Source: Bhargavaea changchunensis
GTDB lineage: Bacteria > Bacillota > Bacilli > Bacillales_A > Planococcaceae
Assembly: GCF_042665595.1 (NCBI RefSeq)
Contig: NZ_JBHTCT010000012.1
Span: 248,001-312,000, forward strand
Length of the DNA stretch: 64,000 bases
Direction: 5' to 3'
The notes under the pieces are model-generated. The model had not been told where the DNA came from and did no database searches. It saw only the letters and a program-made list of their open reading frames with translations. Shown one piece after another: positions 42,825-50,914 of the stretch; within the stretch, counting starts at the first letter, position 1, and every line of letters starts with the position of its first letter. The position numbers and the translations under genes are program-made.

Positions 42825-44567
42825 ATGGTATCTAAAAATGCAGGAGAACAGGACGGCCTTAAGCCGTTCATGCGCCTGATCCGCTCCACCGGCATCCCGA
42901 AAGCGGCATTCGGCTTCGGCATCGCCGGTTTTCTGATCACAACCGTTGTCGGTCTTGTGATCCCGCTTCTTACAAAAGAACTGGTGGACGGGTTCTCTCT
43001 TGAATCACTCAGTCCTGTACTGATCGCAGCCATTATCGCCGCATTTCTCATCCAGACCGCCATCGACGGTGTAGCAACCTATCTCCTCGGGTACACCGGG
43101 CAGAAGCTGGTGGCAGACCTGAGAGTGAACATGTGGCGCAAACTGCTGCGGCTTCCGGTCTCGCATTTCGACACCGAGGCAAGCGGCGGGACCGTCAGCC
43201 GGGTCGTGAATGATACCGGCATCGTGAAGGAACTCATCTCGAACCATGTGCCGCAGTTTATCAGCGGCCTGATTTCGATCATCGGCGCGGTGGCGCTGCT
43301 GCTGGTCCTCGACTGGCAGATGACACTGGTCATGCTGGTATCGATTCCGGTTACGATGGCGCTTATGATCCCTCTTGGCCGGCGGATGGCCAAAATATCC
43401 CGTGGAATGCAGGATGAGACTGCGGCATTCAGCGGAAGCATCCAGCAGACCATCAGCGAAATCCGTCTGATGAAAGCATCGAATGCAGAGGAAGATGAGG
43501 AAAACAAAGGCATGGCCGGGATTCTCCGCCTCTTTAACTTCGGACTCCGGGAAGCCCGTATCAATGCGGTCATTGGGCCGCTGATGGGGCTCATTATGTG
43601 GGCCGTGATCGCATTCATCATCGTATATGGCGGCGTGCGCGTCGCAGATGGAACGATGTCCACCGGCACACTGGTCGCTTTTCTTCTGTATCTGTTCCAG
43701 ATCGTCTTCCCGGTCACGACTTTTGCCATGTTCTTTACCCAATTGCAGAAAGCAAAGGGAGCTACAGAACGGATTATCCAGATTCTCAATCTGGAACCGG
43801 AGCCGGGACAGCAAGGTGTTGCCGTGGATGTGGCGGGTCTTCCGGTCACAGCGGAAAACGTCAGCTTCTCCTACCAGGCCGGAGAGCCGGTGTTGGACAA
43901 CATCTCCTTCCGGGCGGAACCCGGTGAAATGATTGCATTCGCCGGACCGAGCGGGGGCGGGAAATCCACGATGTTCGCATTGCTCGAACGGTTTTACGAA
44001 CCTGACAGCGGGACGATCCGTATCGGAGGTACACCGATCACCGACCTGTCACTTGAGAATTGGCGGAGACAGATCGGTTATGTCCCCCAAGAAAGCGCAA
44101 TGATGTCGGGAACGATACGGGATAATCTTCTCTACGGAATTGAACAGGATGACATCCCCGAGGAGAAAATCTGGTTGGCAGCCGATATGGCCTTCGCTAC
44201 AGAATTTATCAGAAGGTTCCCGTCCGGTCTCGACACCGAAATCGGCGAGCGGGGCATCCGGCTTTCCGGCGGGCAGCGACAGCGCATTGCCATCGCCCGG
44301 GCATTTCTCAGAGATCCGAAAATCCTCATGATGGACGAGGCGACGGCAAGCCTCGATAGCCATTCTGAAGGTATTGTCCAGGAAGCCCTGCAGCGGCTCA
44401 TGTCCGGACGCACGACATTCGCGATTGCCCACCGGCTGTCCACGATTGTCGATGCAGATCGCATCGTTTTTATCGAGGGCGGTCGTGTGACCGGGAGTGG
44501 TACCCATCAGGAATTATATGATTCCCACACAGTGTACAGGGAATATGCCGAGCAACAGCTGATCTGA
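42825..44567 (+). CDS. Homodimeric multidrug ABC exporter (BmrA-like)
   Basis: Half-transporter of 580 residues: a six-helix membrane domain (about 25-315) fused to a nucleotide-binding domain. Walker A GPSGGGKSTMFALL near 375, Q-loop YVPQESAMMSG, signature LSGGQRQRIAIARAFL near 483, Walker B ILMMDEATASLDS near 503, and H-loop AIAHRLSTI near 536. Close in layout to BmrA of Bacillus, which exports drugs. AAAGGAG precedes the ATG. A strong promoter for an RNA begins ten bases after its stop. Confidence 0.93.
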   Translation: MVSKNAGEQDGLKPFMRLIRSTGIPKAAFGFGIAGFLITTVVGLVIPLLTKELVDGFSLESLSPVLIAAIIAAFLIQTAIDGVATYLLGYTGQKLVADLRVNMWRKLLRLPVSHFDTEASGGTVSRVVNDTGIVKELISNHVPQFISGLISIIGAVALLLVLDWQMTLVMLVSIPVTMALMIPLGRRMAKISRGMQDETAAFSGSIQQTISEIRLMKASNAEEDEENKGMAGILRLFNFGLREARINAVIGPLMGLIMWAVIAFIIVYGGVRVADGTMSTGTLVAFLLYLFQIVFPVTTFAMFFTQLQKAKGATERIIQILNLEPEPGQQGVAVDVAGLPVTAENVSFSYQAGEPVLDNISFRAEPGEMIAFAGPSGGGKSTMFALLERFYEPDSGTIRIGGTPITDLSLENWRRQIGYVPQESAMMSGTIRDNLLYGIEQDDIPEEKIWLAADMAFATEFIRRFPSGLDTEIGERGIRLSGGQRQRIAIARAFLRDPKILMMDEATASLDSHSEGIVQEALQRLMSGRTTFAIAHRLSTIVDADRIVFIEGGRVTGSGTHQELYDSHTVYREYAEQQLI

Positions 44568-44576
44568 AACAAACAC

Positions 44577-44605
44577 TTGACTCCATTTCCTATATCTGTT
44601 ATTAT
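44577..44605 (+). promoter_or_regulatory. Near-consensus sigma-A promoter of the candidate RNA
   Basis: TTGACT, a 17-base spacer and TATTAT. Transcription would start near 44612. No coding sequence follows on the plus strand before a terminator. Confidence 0.7.
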
Positions 44606-44611
44606 TAATAC

Positions 44612-44883
44612 TTGTGATGCTTCATATTGAACGGAATCGGTTTGAACTGGCGTCCATTCGCATGATGCGGAGGACACTCATTCACGCTGGCGCGGCTATA
44701 GGGCCGCAAGGACGCAATAGCAGGTAGGGATTGCGTTGCTTGGGTTAGCATGTGAGTGGATTCATACCGCGGCAAAGAACCCCCAGAGCAAAACGGGGGA
44801 GAAAAACGGAAACGATTGGCTTCAACTGAACATTGCCTATTTAAAAAAGGGATGCTCCGCTACTGCGGACGCATCCCTTTTCC
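44612..44883 (+). ncRNA. Candidate free-standing structured RNA of about 270 nt
   Basis: Sequence between a near-consensus promoter and a strong terminator, with no plausible ORF but several clean helices: GTCC/GGAC around CGC/GCG (44652-44675); a closing helix CACTCA/TGAGTG (44675-44680 with 44753-44758) that encloses GCGGC/GCCGC (44692-44707) and ACGCAAT/ATTGCGT (44712-44736); CCCCC/GGGGG (44780-44799); and the terminator. The closed three-way unit carries GGACGCAA between its two inner helices, as c-di-GMP-I aptamers do, but lacks their GNRA loop and the GGCAAACC segment. It is not 6S, SRP, tmRNA, RNase P or a riboswitch family I can recognise. Confidence 0.5.
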
Positions 44884-44884
44884 A
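44843..44884. terminator. Strong bidirectional terminator of the RNA and of nupC
   Basis: AAAGGGATGC/GCATCCCTTT outer arms with TCCGC/GCGGA inner arms and a TACT loop; TTTTTT on the minus side and TTTT on the plus side. It lies 15 bases past the nupC stop. Confidence 0.92.
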
Positions 44885-44898
44885 ATTCCTATATACGA

Positions 44899-46113
44899 TT
44901 ACATGAACATGCCGGCGATCGATGCGCTGAGCAGTGAAGCAAGCATACCCGCCGCTACTGCACGCATACCCATGCGGGCGATGTCCGGGCGGCGCTCAGG
45001 CGCCATGCCGCCGAGGCCGCCGAGCAGGATGGCCAGCGAGCTCAGGTTGGCAAAGCCACAGAGAGCGAAGCTGACAACCATGACCGTCTTATCGGAAAGC
45101 TCCGCGATTTGCGGTGCAAACGAAGCATATGCCACGAACTCATTAAGCACAAGCTTTTGTCCGATAAAGCTTCCCGCCTGTACAGCCTCTTGCCAAGGAA
45201 CACCGATGGCGAACGCCAGTGGCGAGAATACATAGCCGAGAATGCTTTGGATCGTCAGGCCTTCGGCTCCGAACCAAGATCCGATTCCGCCAAGAAGACC
45301 GTTCAGCAGGGCGATGAGCGCGATGAATGCGAGAAGCATCGCACCGACGTTCAGCGCAAGAGCCATTCCGTCCCCCGCCCCTTTTGCCGCGGCATCGATG
45401 ACGTTGGTCGCGCCGGTGTCTTTTTCCATGACGAATGCATCATCTTTCGGCTTTTCTTTTTCAGGCATGATGATCTTCGCCATGATCAGACCTGCAGGAG
45501 CAGCCATAAAGCTTGCAGCGATCAGATACTCAAGCGGAACACCGAGAAGCGCGTATCCTGCAAGTGTGGAACCGGCTACGGAAGCAAGGCCCCCGGTCAT
45601 GACCGCGAAGAGTTCCGAGTTGGTCATGTTCTTAAGGAAAGGCCGGACCACGAGCGGCGCTTCCGTCTGCCCCACGAAGATATTCGCCGCAGCCGAGGTG
45701 GACTCAGTCTTGCTCGTCCCAAGCAGCTTCGAAAGTCCGCCCCCGAGCAGTTTGATGATCCACTGCATGATGCCAAGGTAGTAAAGAACTGAAATCAGAG
45801 CCGAGAAGAAGATGATGATGGTCAGTACCTGGAAGGCGAAGATGACGCCGAACTCTCCGTTGCCGTCAGCGAGCGGCCCGAACAGGAACGAGATCCCTTC
45901 GCCGGCATATCCGATCACATTGTTGACGGCTTCGGTCACTTTCAACAGCACTTTCCGGCCGATTTCCGACTTAAGGACGATAAAAGCAAACAGTAGCTGA
46001 AGTGCCAGTCCGCCTAAGATTGTACGCGGGTTGATCGACTTTTTCCCTGTCGACAGCAGAAAAGCGATTCCAAGCACGACGGCCATACCCATCAGGCCCC
46101 ACAAAATATTCAT
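44899..46113 (-). CDS. nupC: Concentrative nucleoside transporter (NupC/CNT family)
   Basis: Proton- or sodium-coupled nucleoside importer of 404 residues with about ten helices. CNT landmarks: GGLALQLLFAFIVLKSEIG near 34, SAAANIFVGQTEAPLVVRPF near 143 (substrate-binding QTE), MTGGLASVAGSTLAGYA near 175, NEFVAYASF near 330 and FALCGFANLSSLAI near 352. Feeds nucleosides to deoD. Monocistronic; the 260-base upstream region holds TTTACA and a 16-bp palindrome that may be an operator. Confidence 0.95.
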   Translation of the reverse strand: MNILWGLMGMAVVLGIAFLLSTGKKSINPRTILGGLALQLLFAFIVLKSEIGRKVLLKVTEAVNNVIGYAGEGISFLFGPLADGNGEFGVIFAFQVLTIIIFFSALISVLYYLGIMQWIIKLLGGGLSKLLGTSKTESTSAAANIFVGQTEAPLVVRPFLKNMTNSELFAVMTGGLASVAGSTLAGYALLGVPLEYLIAASFMAAPAGLIMAKIIMPEKEKPKDDAFVMEKDTGATNVIDAAAKGAGDGMALALNVGAMLLAFIALIALLNGLLGGIGSWFGAEGLTIQSILGYVFSPLAFAIGVPWQEAVQAGSFIGQKLVLNEFVAYASFAPQIAELSDKTVMVVSFALCGFANLSSLAILLGGLGGMAPERRPDIARMGMRAVAAGMLASLLSASIAGMFM

Positions 46114-46173
46114 GACTAATCCCCTATCATTTCAAATCCGGCCATCGCGGGTGGAAGGCGGATCGATTAATGT

Positions 46174-46189
46174 TGTCTGACTTCAGACA
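46174..46189. promoter_or_regulatory. 16-bp palindrome upstream of nupC
   Basis: TGTCTGACTTCAGACA, a perfect 7+2+7 inverted repeat about 60 bases upstream of the nupC start and just below a TTTACA box on the same strand. The position suits a repressor site; the regulator is not known. Confidence 0.45.
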
Positions 46190-46323
46190 TTGTCGTTAAT
46201 TAAGTTATCAAATAGGCCATACCATTGTAAATGCTTAATGTCCTACTAATTCATTTCCGCAATTGCGCAAACCATCGGAAAGTATGACAACTTCAACATT
46301 CCCTTCGTCCGAGTCCTATAAAC

Positions 46324-46374
46324 AGGAAAAACCGGCATTCCGGTTCCCTTTCAGAAAGCCGTTTCGCCGGTTTT
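46324..46374 (-). terminator. Terminator after the YitT gene
   Basis: AAAACCGGC/GCCGGTTTTT outer arms with an inner CGG..CCG and CTTTC/GAAAG hairpin; it overlaps the stop codon. Confidence 0.75.
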
Positions 46375-47227
46375 ATTCGTAAATCCGTTCCTTTGAAAAT
46401 CCATGCCCCAGAATCTCGGAAGCGTTCACAAAAATGACAAAAGACGAGGGTTCTTTTTCATTCAGCATCTTTTTCAGATACACTGCTTCTGCCTGTTCAG
46501 CCACACAGAGAATCATTGTCCGTTCCTTGTTGGAGTGACCACCTGTGACCCGCAATTTTGTGAGCCCCCGATCGATTTCATCCCGGATGATCGTCCTGAC
46601 CTCCTCTTCCCTCTCGGTGATGATCAGAATCAGTTTCTGTGGAGAGGTCCGAAGCTGGACGAAGTCGATGACTTTACTTGTCACATAGATGGCTATGAGA
46701 GCAAACAGTGCCAGTTCAAAGTCAAATACAAATGCCGAGGTCAGAACAACTGCGCCATCGACGATCAGTTGGGCGAACCCGCTGGAAAGCCCGGTAAACT
46801 TCTTCAGAATCTGCGCAATCAGCGCGGTACCCCCTGTCGAGCCGTTGCCCCGGTATACAATACCAAGCCCGACCCCGAGGAGAATCCCGCCGTAGATCGA
46901 TGCCAGAAACGGGTCTTCCACCCCTATTTTAAGCCCGCCTGTCATCCATATGGTCAGCGGGACAAATAGCGTGCCGACCAGAGACTTCATACTGAAGTCT
47001 CGCCCGGCCAGGATCACCGCCAGGATAAACAGCGGAATGTTGATCAGCCACTGAACAATTGCAGGATTGAATCCGTACAGCTCATATGTGATGGTGCTGA
47101 TCCCCGACACTCCGCCGGCAGCCAGTCTGGCGGGCAGGAGAAACAGATTAAAGCTCAAACCGACCAGTGCCGACCCGAAGATGATTAGCAGATAATCATT
47201 AAATACAGCTTGCCTGAAACGCTTCAA
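46373..47227 (-). CDS. YitT family membrane protein (DUF2179)
   Basis: A 284-residue protein with five or six membrane helices followed by a C-terminal cytoplasmic DUF2179 domain (KLILIITEREEEVRTIIRDE, GLTKLRVTGGHSNKERTMIL, and NASEILGHGF). The membrane part has the family blocks GISTITYELYGFNPAIVQWL and YRGNGSTGGTALIAQIL. Function of the family is unknown. A TTG start at 47227 is chosen because AAGGAGGG lies six bases before it; the upstream ATG at 47254 has no ribosome site. Confidence 0.92.
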   Translation of the reverse strand: MKRFRQAVFNDYLLIIFGSALVGLSFNLFLLPARLAAGGVSGISTITYELYGFNPAIVQWLINIPLFILAVILAGRDFSMKSLVGTLFVPLTIWMTGGLKIGVEDPFLASIYGGILLGVGLGIVYRGNGSTGGTALIAQILKKFTGLSSGFAQLIVDGAVVLTSAFVFDFELALFALIAIYVTSKVIDFVQLRTSPQKLILIITEREEEVRTIIRDEIDRGLTKLRVTGGHSNKERTMILCVAEQAEAVYLKKMLNEKEPSSFVIFVNASEILGHGFSKERIYE

Positions 47228-47351
47228 ACCGGTTCCCTCCTTGTTGCATCCCATCTATTTTAGCAGTCCCGCTCCGTACGGAAGTTCTGAATTCCTTTAG
47301 CTGACTGATGATATAGCACAATAAATAAAGAGTTTAATAGAAAAGGGAAAC

Positions 47352-47396
47352 CAAAAAGAAACCGCACTGCCAGTATCACAGTATGGTTTCTTTTTA
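47352..47396 (-). terminator. Terminator after pbuX
   Basis: AAAGAAACC/GGTTTCTTT with an inner ACTG/CAGT helix, directly at the pbuX stop, followed by TTTTT on the minus strand. Confidence 0.85.
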
Positions 47397-48725
47397 TTAG
47401 GAAGCTTCTTGTGCACTCTGCTTTGTGACGGCCGCAGCGTCCTGTGCTGCCGGTGCAGAAGCTTTGGTGGGTAGCATATTGAAGACAATGTTCAGCACAA
47501 TTGCGGTGAAGCTTCCTGCGACGATTCCGTTGCTGGTCAGGATCTGCACGCCCTGAGGCAGTGCACTGAACAGATCGGGAACAACGGAGACGCCAAGGCC
47601 AAGGCCGACCGAGCATGCCACGATCAGCGCGTTTTCCTGAGACTCGCCCATGCACTTGCTCAGCATCTTGATGCCTTGTGTGGCGACCATTCCGAACATG
47701 GCAAGCATCGCTCCGCCAAGTACAGAAGTCGGAATGACGGTGGTGATCGCCGCGACTTTCGGCAGGAAGCCGAGCGCAATCAGCATGATGCCGGTAATCA
47801 CAATGACGCGACGTGTCTTGACTCCGGTCATTTGCACAAGTCCGACGTTCTGCGAGAAGGCCGTGTACGGGAAGGCGTTAAAGAATCCGCCGAGCATGAC
47901 CGCGAGCCCTTCGGCACGATAACCGCGGGACAGGTCTTTCCGGGTGATCTTTTTGCCGGTGATATCACTCAGCGCGTAATAAACACCGGTAGATTCGACG
48001 AGGGACACGATGTTTACGAGGCACATCGTGATCACTGCCGGCCAGACTATGGACGGGGTACCGAGATAAAACGGCTCAAGCATATGGAACGCGGACGCTT
48101 CCCGGACATTGTTGAAGCTGACCATCCCCATTGCAGATGCCATAAGCGTGCCGGCGACCAGACCAAGCAGGATCGAAATGGCCCGGATAAAGCCTGTGGC
48201 GAATTTATAGATCAGAATAATAATCAGAAGTGTTGCAAATGCAAGCGACACGTTTGCAGCGGAACCAAAGTCCGCCGCACCCTGTCCGCCGCCCATGTTA
48301 TTGATGGCAACAGGGATCAAAGTGAGCCCGATGATCGTGACGACCGTGCCGGTGACGATCGGCGGGAAGAATTTTCTCAGCATACTGAAGAACGGGCTGA
48401 TCAGCACGATGAACAGGCCGGACAGGATGATCGAGCCATAGAGCGCCGACAGCCCATATTCCCCGCTGATGGCAATCATCGGACCGACAGCCGTGAACGT
48501 ACAGCCGAGTACGATCGGCAACCCGATACCAAAGAAACGGTTGGAGGCAAGCTGCATCAGGGTCGCCACACCGCTCAGGCAGATATCCACTGCAACGAGA
48601 TAAGTCAACTGCTCGGCACTGAGCCCGATTGCCCCGCCCACTATGAGCGGCACGAGGACTGCACCGGCATACATGGCCAGAAGATGCTGGATGCCGAGTG
48701 TTGTTTCACGGATACCTTGCTTCAT
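47397..48725 (-). CDS. pbuX: Xanthine permease PbuX (NCS2 family)
   Basis: Nucleobase:cation symporter of 442 residues with 14 predicted helices. NCS2 features: QHLLAMYAGAVLVPLIVGGAIG near 13, FGIGLPIVLGCTFTAVGPM near 65, the loop LVESTGVYYALSDITGKK near 245, and the signature region GFFNAFPYTAFSQNVGLVQMTGVKTR near 285. Its position after xpt, with a 4-bp overlap and shared purine riboswitch, fixes xanthine as the likely substrate. Confidence 0.95.
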   Translation of the reverse strand: MKQGIRETTLGIQHLLAMYAGAVLVPLIVGGAIGLSAEQLTYLVAVDICLSGVATLMQLASNRFFGIGLPIVLGCTFTAVGPMIAISGEYGLSALYGSIILSGLFIVLISPFFSMLRKFFPPIVTGTVVTIIGLTLIPVAINNMGGGQGAADFGSAANVSLAFATLLIIILIYKFATGFIRAISILLGLVAGTLMASAMGMVSFNNVREASAFHMLEPFYLGTPSIVWPAVITMCLVNIVSLVESTGVYYALSDITGKKITRKDLSRGYRAEGLAVMLGGFFNAFPYTAFSQNVGLVQMTGVKTRRVIVITGIMLIALGFLPKVAAITTVIPTSVLGGAMLAMFGMVATQGIKMLSKCMGESQENALIVACSVGLGLGVSVVPDLFSALPQGVQILTSNGIVAGSFTAIVLNIVFNMLPTKASAPAAQDAAAVTKQSAQEAS

Positions 48726-49309
48726 CGTGTCTCAGCCTCCTCACGGAATGTGGCTTTTCCGTCTGCAAGCGAGTCAATGATGGCAAGTGATTCAACGCGG
48801 ACGCCCTGTTCCCGAAGTAACTTGCCGCCCTGCTGGAAGCCTTTTTCAATGACGATTCCCACCCCTGCCACAGATGCACCGGCACGGCCCGCGATATCCA
48901 GAAGACCAAGTGCCGCCTGACCGTTAGCAAGAAAGTCATCAATGATGAGAAGCGTATCATCGGATGTCACATAATCACCGGAGACCGAGATCGTATTCAC
49001 AGTCTGTTTGGTGAACGATTTGACATCTGCACTGATCAGCCCTTCCGTGAGCGTAAGCGATGCCCGTTTACGGGCGAAGACGACCGGAACCCCCATGATC
49101 AGTCCCGCCATCACTGCGGGTGCAATGCCGGATGATTCGATGGTCAGGATTTTGGTGATTCCGTCATGTTCAAACCGGCGGGAGAATTCTTCCCCGATCG
49201 CCTGCATGAGCTTGGGATCGATTTGGTGGTTCAGGAACGAGTCCACCTTCAGCACATCTTCAGAAAGCACACGGCCTTCCGAAGCAATCTTTTCTTGAAG
49301 CTGTTTCAA
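48722..49309 (-). CDS. xpt: Xanthine phosphoribosyltransferase
   Basis: Converts xanthine and PRPP to XMP in purine salvage; 195 residues. The PRPP loop is TLLIIDDFLANGQAALGL near 122, with TIESSGIAPA near 62 and N-terminal EGRVLSEDVLKVDSFLNHQIDP. TTG at 49309 is the start, with GGGAGGAA five bases upstream, and it gives the usual N-terminus. First gene of xpt-pbuX, controlled by a purine riboswitch and attenuator. Confidence 0.96.
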   Translation of the reverse strand: MKQLQEKIASEGRVLSEDVLKVDSFLNHQIDPKLMQAIGEEFSRRFEHDGITKILTIESSGIAPAVMAGLIMGVPVVFARKRASLTLTEGLISADVKSFTKQTVNTISVSGDYVTSDDTLLIIDDFLANGQAALGLLDIAGRAGASVAGVGIVIEKGFQQGGKLLREQGVRVESLAIIDSLADGKATFREEAETR

Positions 49310-49356
49310 TATGATTCCTCCCGTTTGTTTACCACGGCGCTCAACTGGCAGGAAAC

Positions 49357-49405
49357 CAAAAAGCCGGCGTCCGATGCCCCAAGAAGAGGGGCATGGCCGC
49401 CGGCT
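49357..49405 (-). terminator. Attenuator (expression platform) of the xpt riboswitch
   Basis: AGCCGGC/GCCGGCT outer arms and ATGCCCC/GGGGCAT inner arms followed by TTTTT on the minus strand, between aptamer and xpt start. This is the expected intrinsic terminator in the leader. Confidence 0.85.
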
Positions 49406-49467
49406 GAATAGATTCCGGTGGAAAAGAAACAAGACGGGGGCTGTCCCCCATCTCTGATTCCCATTGC

Positions 49468-49537
49468 CTCTCATAGTCGGCCCGTTTACGGCGGGCCGGT
49501 AGAAACTTGCAGGCCATATCCCTGCGATTATATGAGC
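49468..49537 (-). ncRNA. Purine (guanine/xanthine) riboswitch aptamer
   Basis: Minus-strand leader of xpt-pbuX with the conserved purine aptamer: P1 CTCATA/TATGAG, the segment TATAATCGCAGGGATATGG, P2 with GTTTCTACCGG after it, and CCGACTATGAG at the 3' side. The specificity position in the 3' strand is C, the guanine-type (U would mean adenine). Ligand binding should form the terminator at 49357-49405 and switch the operon off. Confidence 0.95.
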
Positions 49538-49557
49538 GTCTGATATTGATTGGGCTT

Positions 49558-49585
49558 AGTATATCACGGCAACAGAAGTTTTCAA
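49558..49585 (-). promoter_or_regulatory. Promoter of the xpt-pbuX leader
   Basis: TTGAAA and TATACT on the minus strand with a 16-base spacer; the start point falls about 14 bases before the aptamer. Confidence 0.7.
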
Positions 49586-49685
49586 GCAAGACGTCAATAT
49601 ACGGAATTCACCGAAAACAGGAAGCGTTTTCGGTGCTCTGCCATACTGCAGCACACCAGCATCCGAACGTTTATCACCTTTCTGA

Positions 49686-50903
49686 TCATGAAGGTACAGA
49701 TTGGCGTTCATCCGGCAAGTAAAGGGAGACAATACCGAGAATCGGCAGGAGGCTAATGACGACCATCGTCGCATAGACACCCGCCAGGTCCATGAACGCA
49801 CCAATTGCGACGGAGGCAATTGCTCCCATGCCAAAGGCAAACCCGACAGTCAGGCCGGCCATTGTCCCGATTTTCCCCGGAACAAGTTCCTGTGCATAGA
49901 CGACGGAGACGGAAAAACTTGACATCAGGACAAAACCGATGATGCCGAGTACCGGCGCAACCAGCCAGATCGGCAGATGAGGCAAAGCGACGGCAAGCGG
50001 GATCGGAATGAGGGCAGAAGCCGCAATGACCCGCTTTCTTCCATACCGGTCAGCGAACGGTCCGCCGAAAAATGTTCCGGCCGCGCCGAGCGCAAGGAAC
50101 ATGAAGATAAAGTACTGCGCCTGACGGACAGTCAGTCCGTATTCACCGGTCAGATGAAAAACATAGTACCCCTGCATATTCACTACATAAAAAGACCGCA
50201 CAAAAATGACAATCAGGAGAAGTGCGATTCCCGCTTTCACCTTCCCCGGAGTCAGTCCTGAAATGCCGGCAATCTGGCGCTTCCTGCCCTTGGCTGCCGC
50301 ATCCTCTTCCTTGAGGCGATTACTTGTCCAGCGAGCGACGCGGGACAGGATGACGATCCCTGCAGCGGCAAGGAGCAGGAACCATGCGGCACCCGTCTGT
50401 CCGAGCGGAATCAGGATCAGTGCCGTGATCACCGGAGCAAGGGCCTGTCCGCTGTTCCCGCCGACCTGGAAGATCGACTGCGACATCCCGCGCTTTGCCC
50501 CGCCGGCCAGGAAGGCCACCCGGGATCCCTCCGGATGGAAGATTGCAGATCCGAGTCCGAGGAACATCGCCGCGACAAGGAGCATCCAGTACTCAGGAGA
50601 AAATGCAAGCAGCACAATTCCGATGAACGCAAGTGCCATGGCAGCCGGCAACATCCACGGACGGGGTTTTTTGTCACTGATGATTCCGACGACCGGCTGC
50701 ATGACCGAAGATAGCATCTGAAGCACGAACGTGATCAAGCCAAGCTGAAAATAGCTGTAGCCGTTTTCCGCCTGCAGAATCGGATACATCGCCGGAACAA
50801 CTGCCGATATGGCGTCGTTCAGAAGATGGCATCCGCCGATGGCGAACATGACCGGATAAACGGGATCCGGCGCCCGTTTCAATGTAGCAGCTGTAGCCGC
50901 CAT
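49686..50903 (-). CDS. MFS transporter, fosmidomycin-resistance (Fsr) like
   Basis: Twelve-helix permease of 405 residues. Family blocks: GGCHLLNDAISAVVPAMYPIL near 23, MQPVVGIISDKKPRPWMLP near 68, FLGLGSAIFHPEGSRVAF near 113 (the HPEG motif is typical of Fsr-type exporters), and GPFADRYGRKRV near 275. Likely a drug or metabolite exporter; substrate unknown. A 10-bp hairpin (CACCGAAAAC/GTTTTCGGTG, 49608-49635) downstream lacks a T run and may still act as its terminator. Confidence 0.9.
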   Translation of the reverse strand: MAATAATLKRAPDPVYPVMFAIGGCHLLNDAISAVVPAMYPILQAENGYSYFQLGLITFVLQMLSSVMQPVVGIISDKKPRPWMLPAAMALAFIGIVLLAFSPEYWMLLVAAMFLGLGSAIFHPEGSRVAFLAGGAKRGMSQSIFQVGGNSGQALAPVITALILIPLGQTGAAWFLLLAAAGIVILSRVARWTSNRLKEEDAAAKGRKRQIAGISGLTPGKVKAGIALLLIVIFVRSFYVVNMQGYYVFHLTGEYGLTVRQAQYFIFMFLALGAAGTFFGGPFADRYGRKRVIAASALIPIPLAVALPHLPIWLVAPVLGIIGFVLMSSFSVSVVYAQELVPGKIGTMAGLTVGFAFGMGAIASVAIGAFMDLAGVYATMVVISLLPILGIVSLYLPDERQSVPS

Positions 50904-50914
50904 AGTGTCACCCC

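Noticed and set aside
44675..44758. Assignment of the structured RNA as a c-di-GMP-I riboswitch
   Set aside because: Topology and GGACGCAA agree, but the GNRA loop, the GGCAAACC strand and any downstream gene are missing.
47676..48920. 414-codon plus-strand frame opposite pbuX and xpt
   Set aside because: Antisense to two certain genes; highly charged His/Asp/Arg-rich product typical of a shadow frame.
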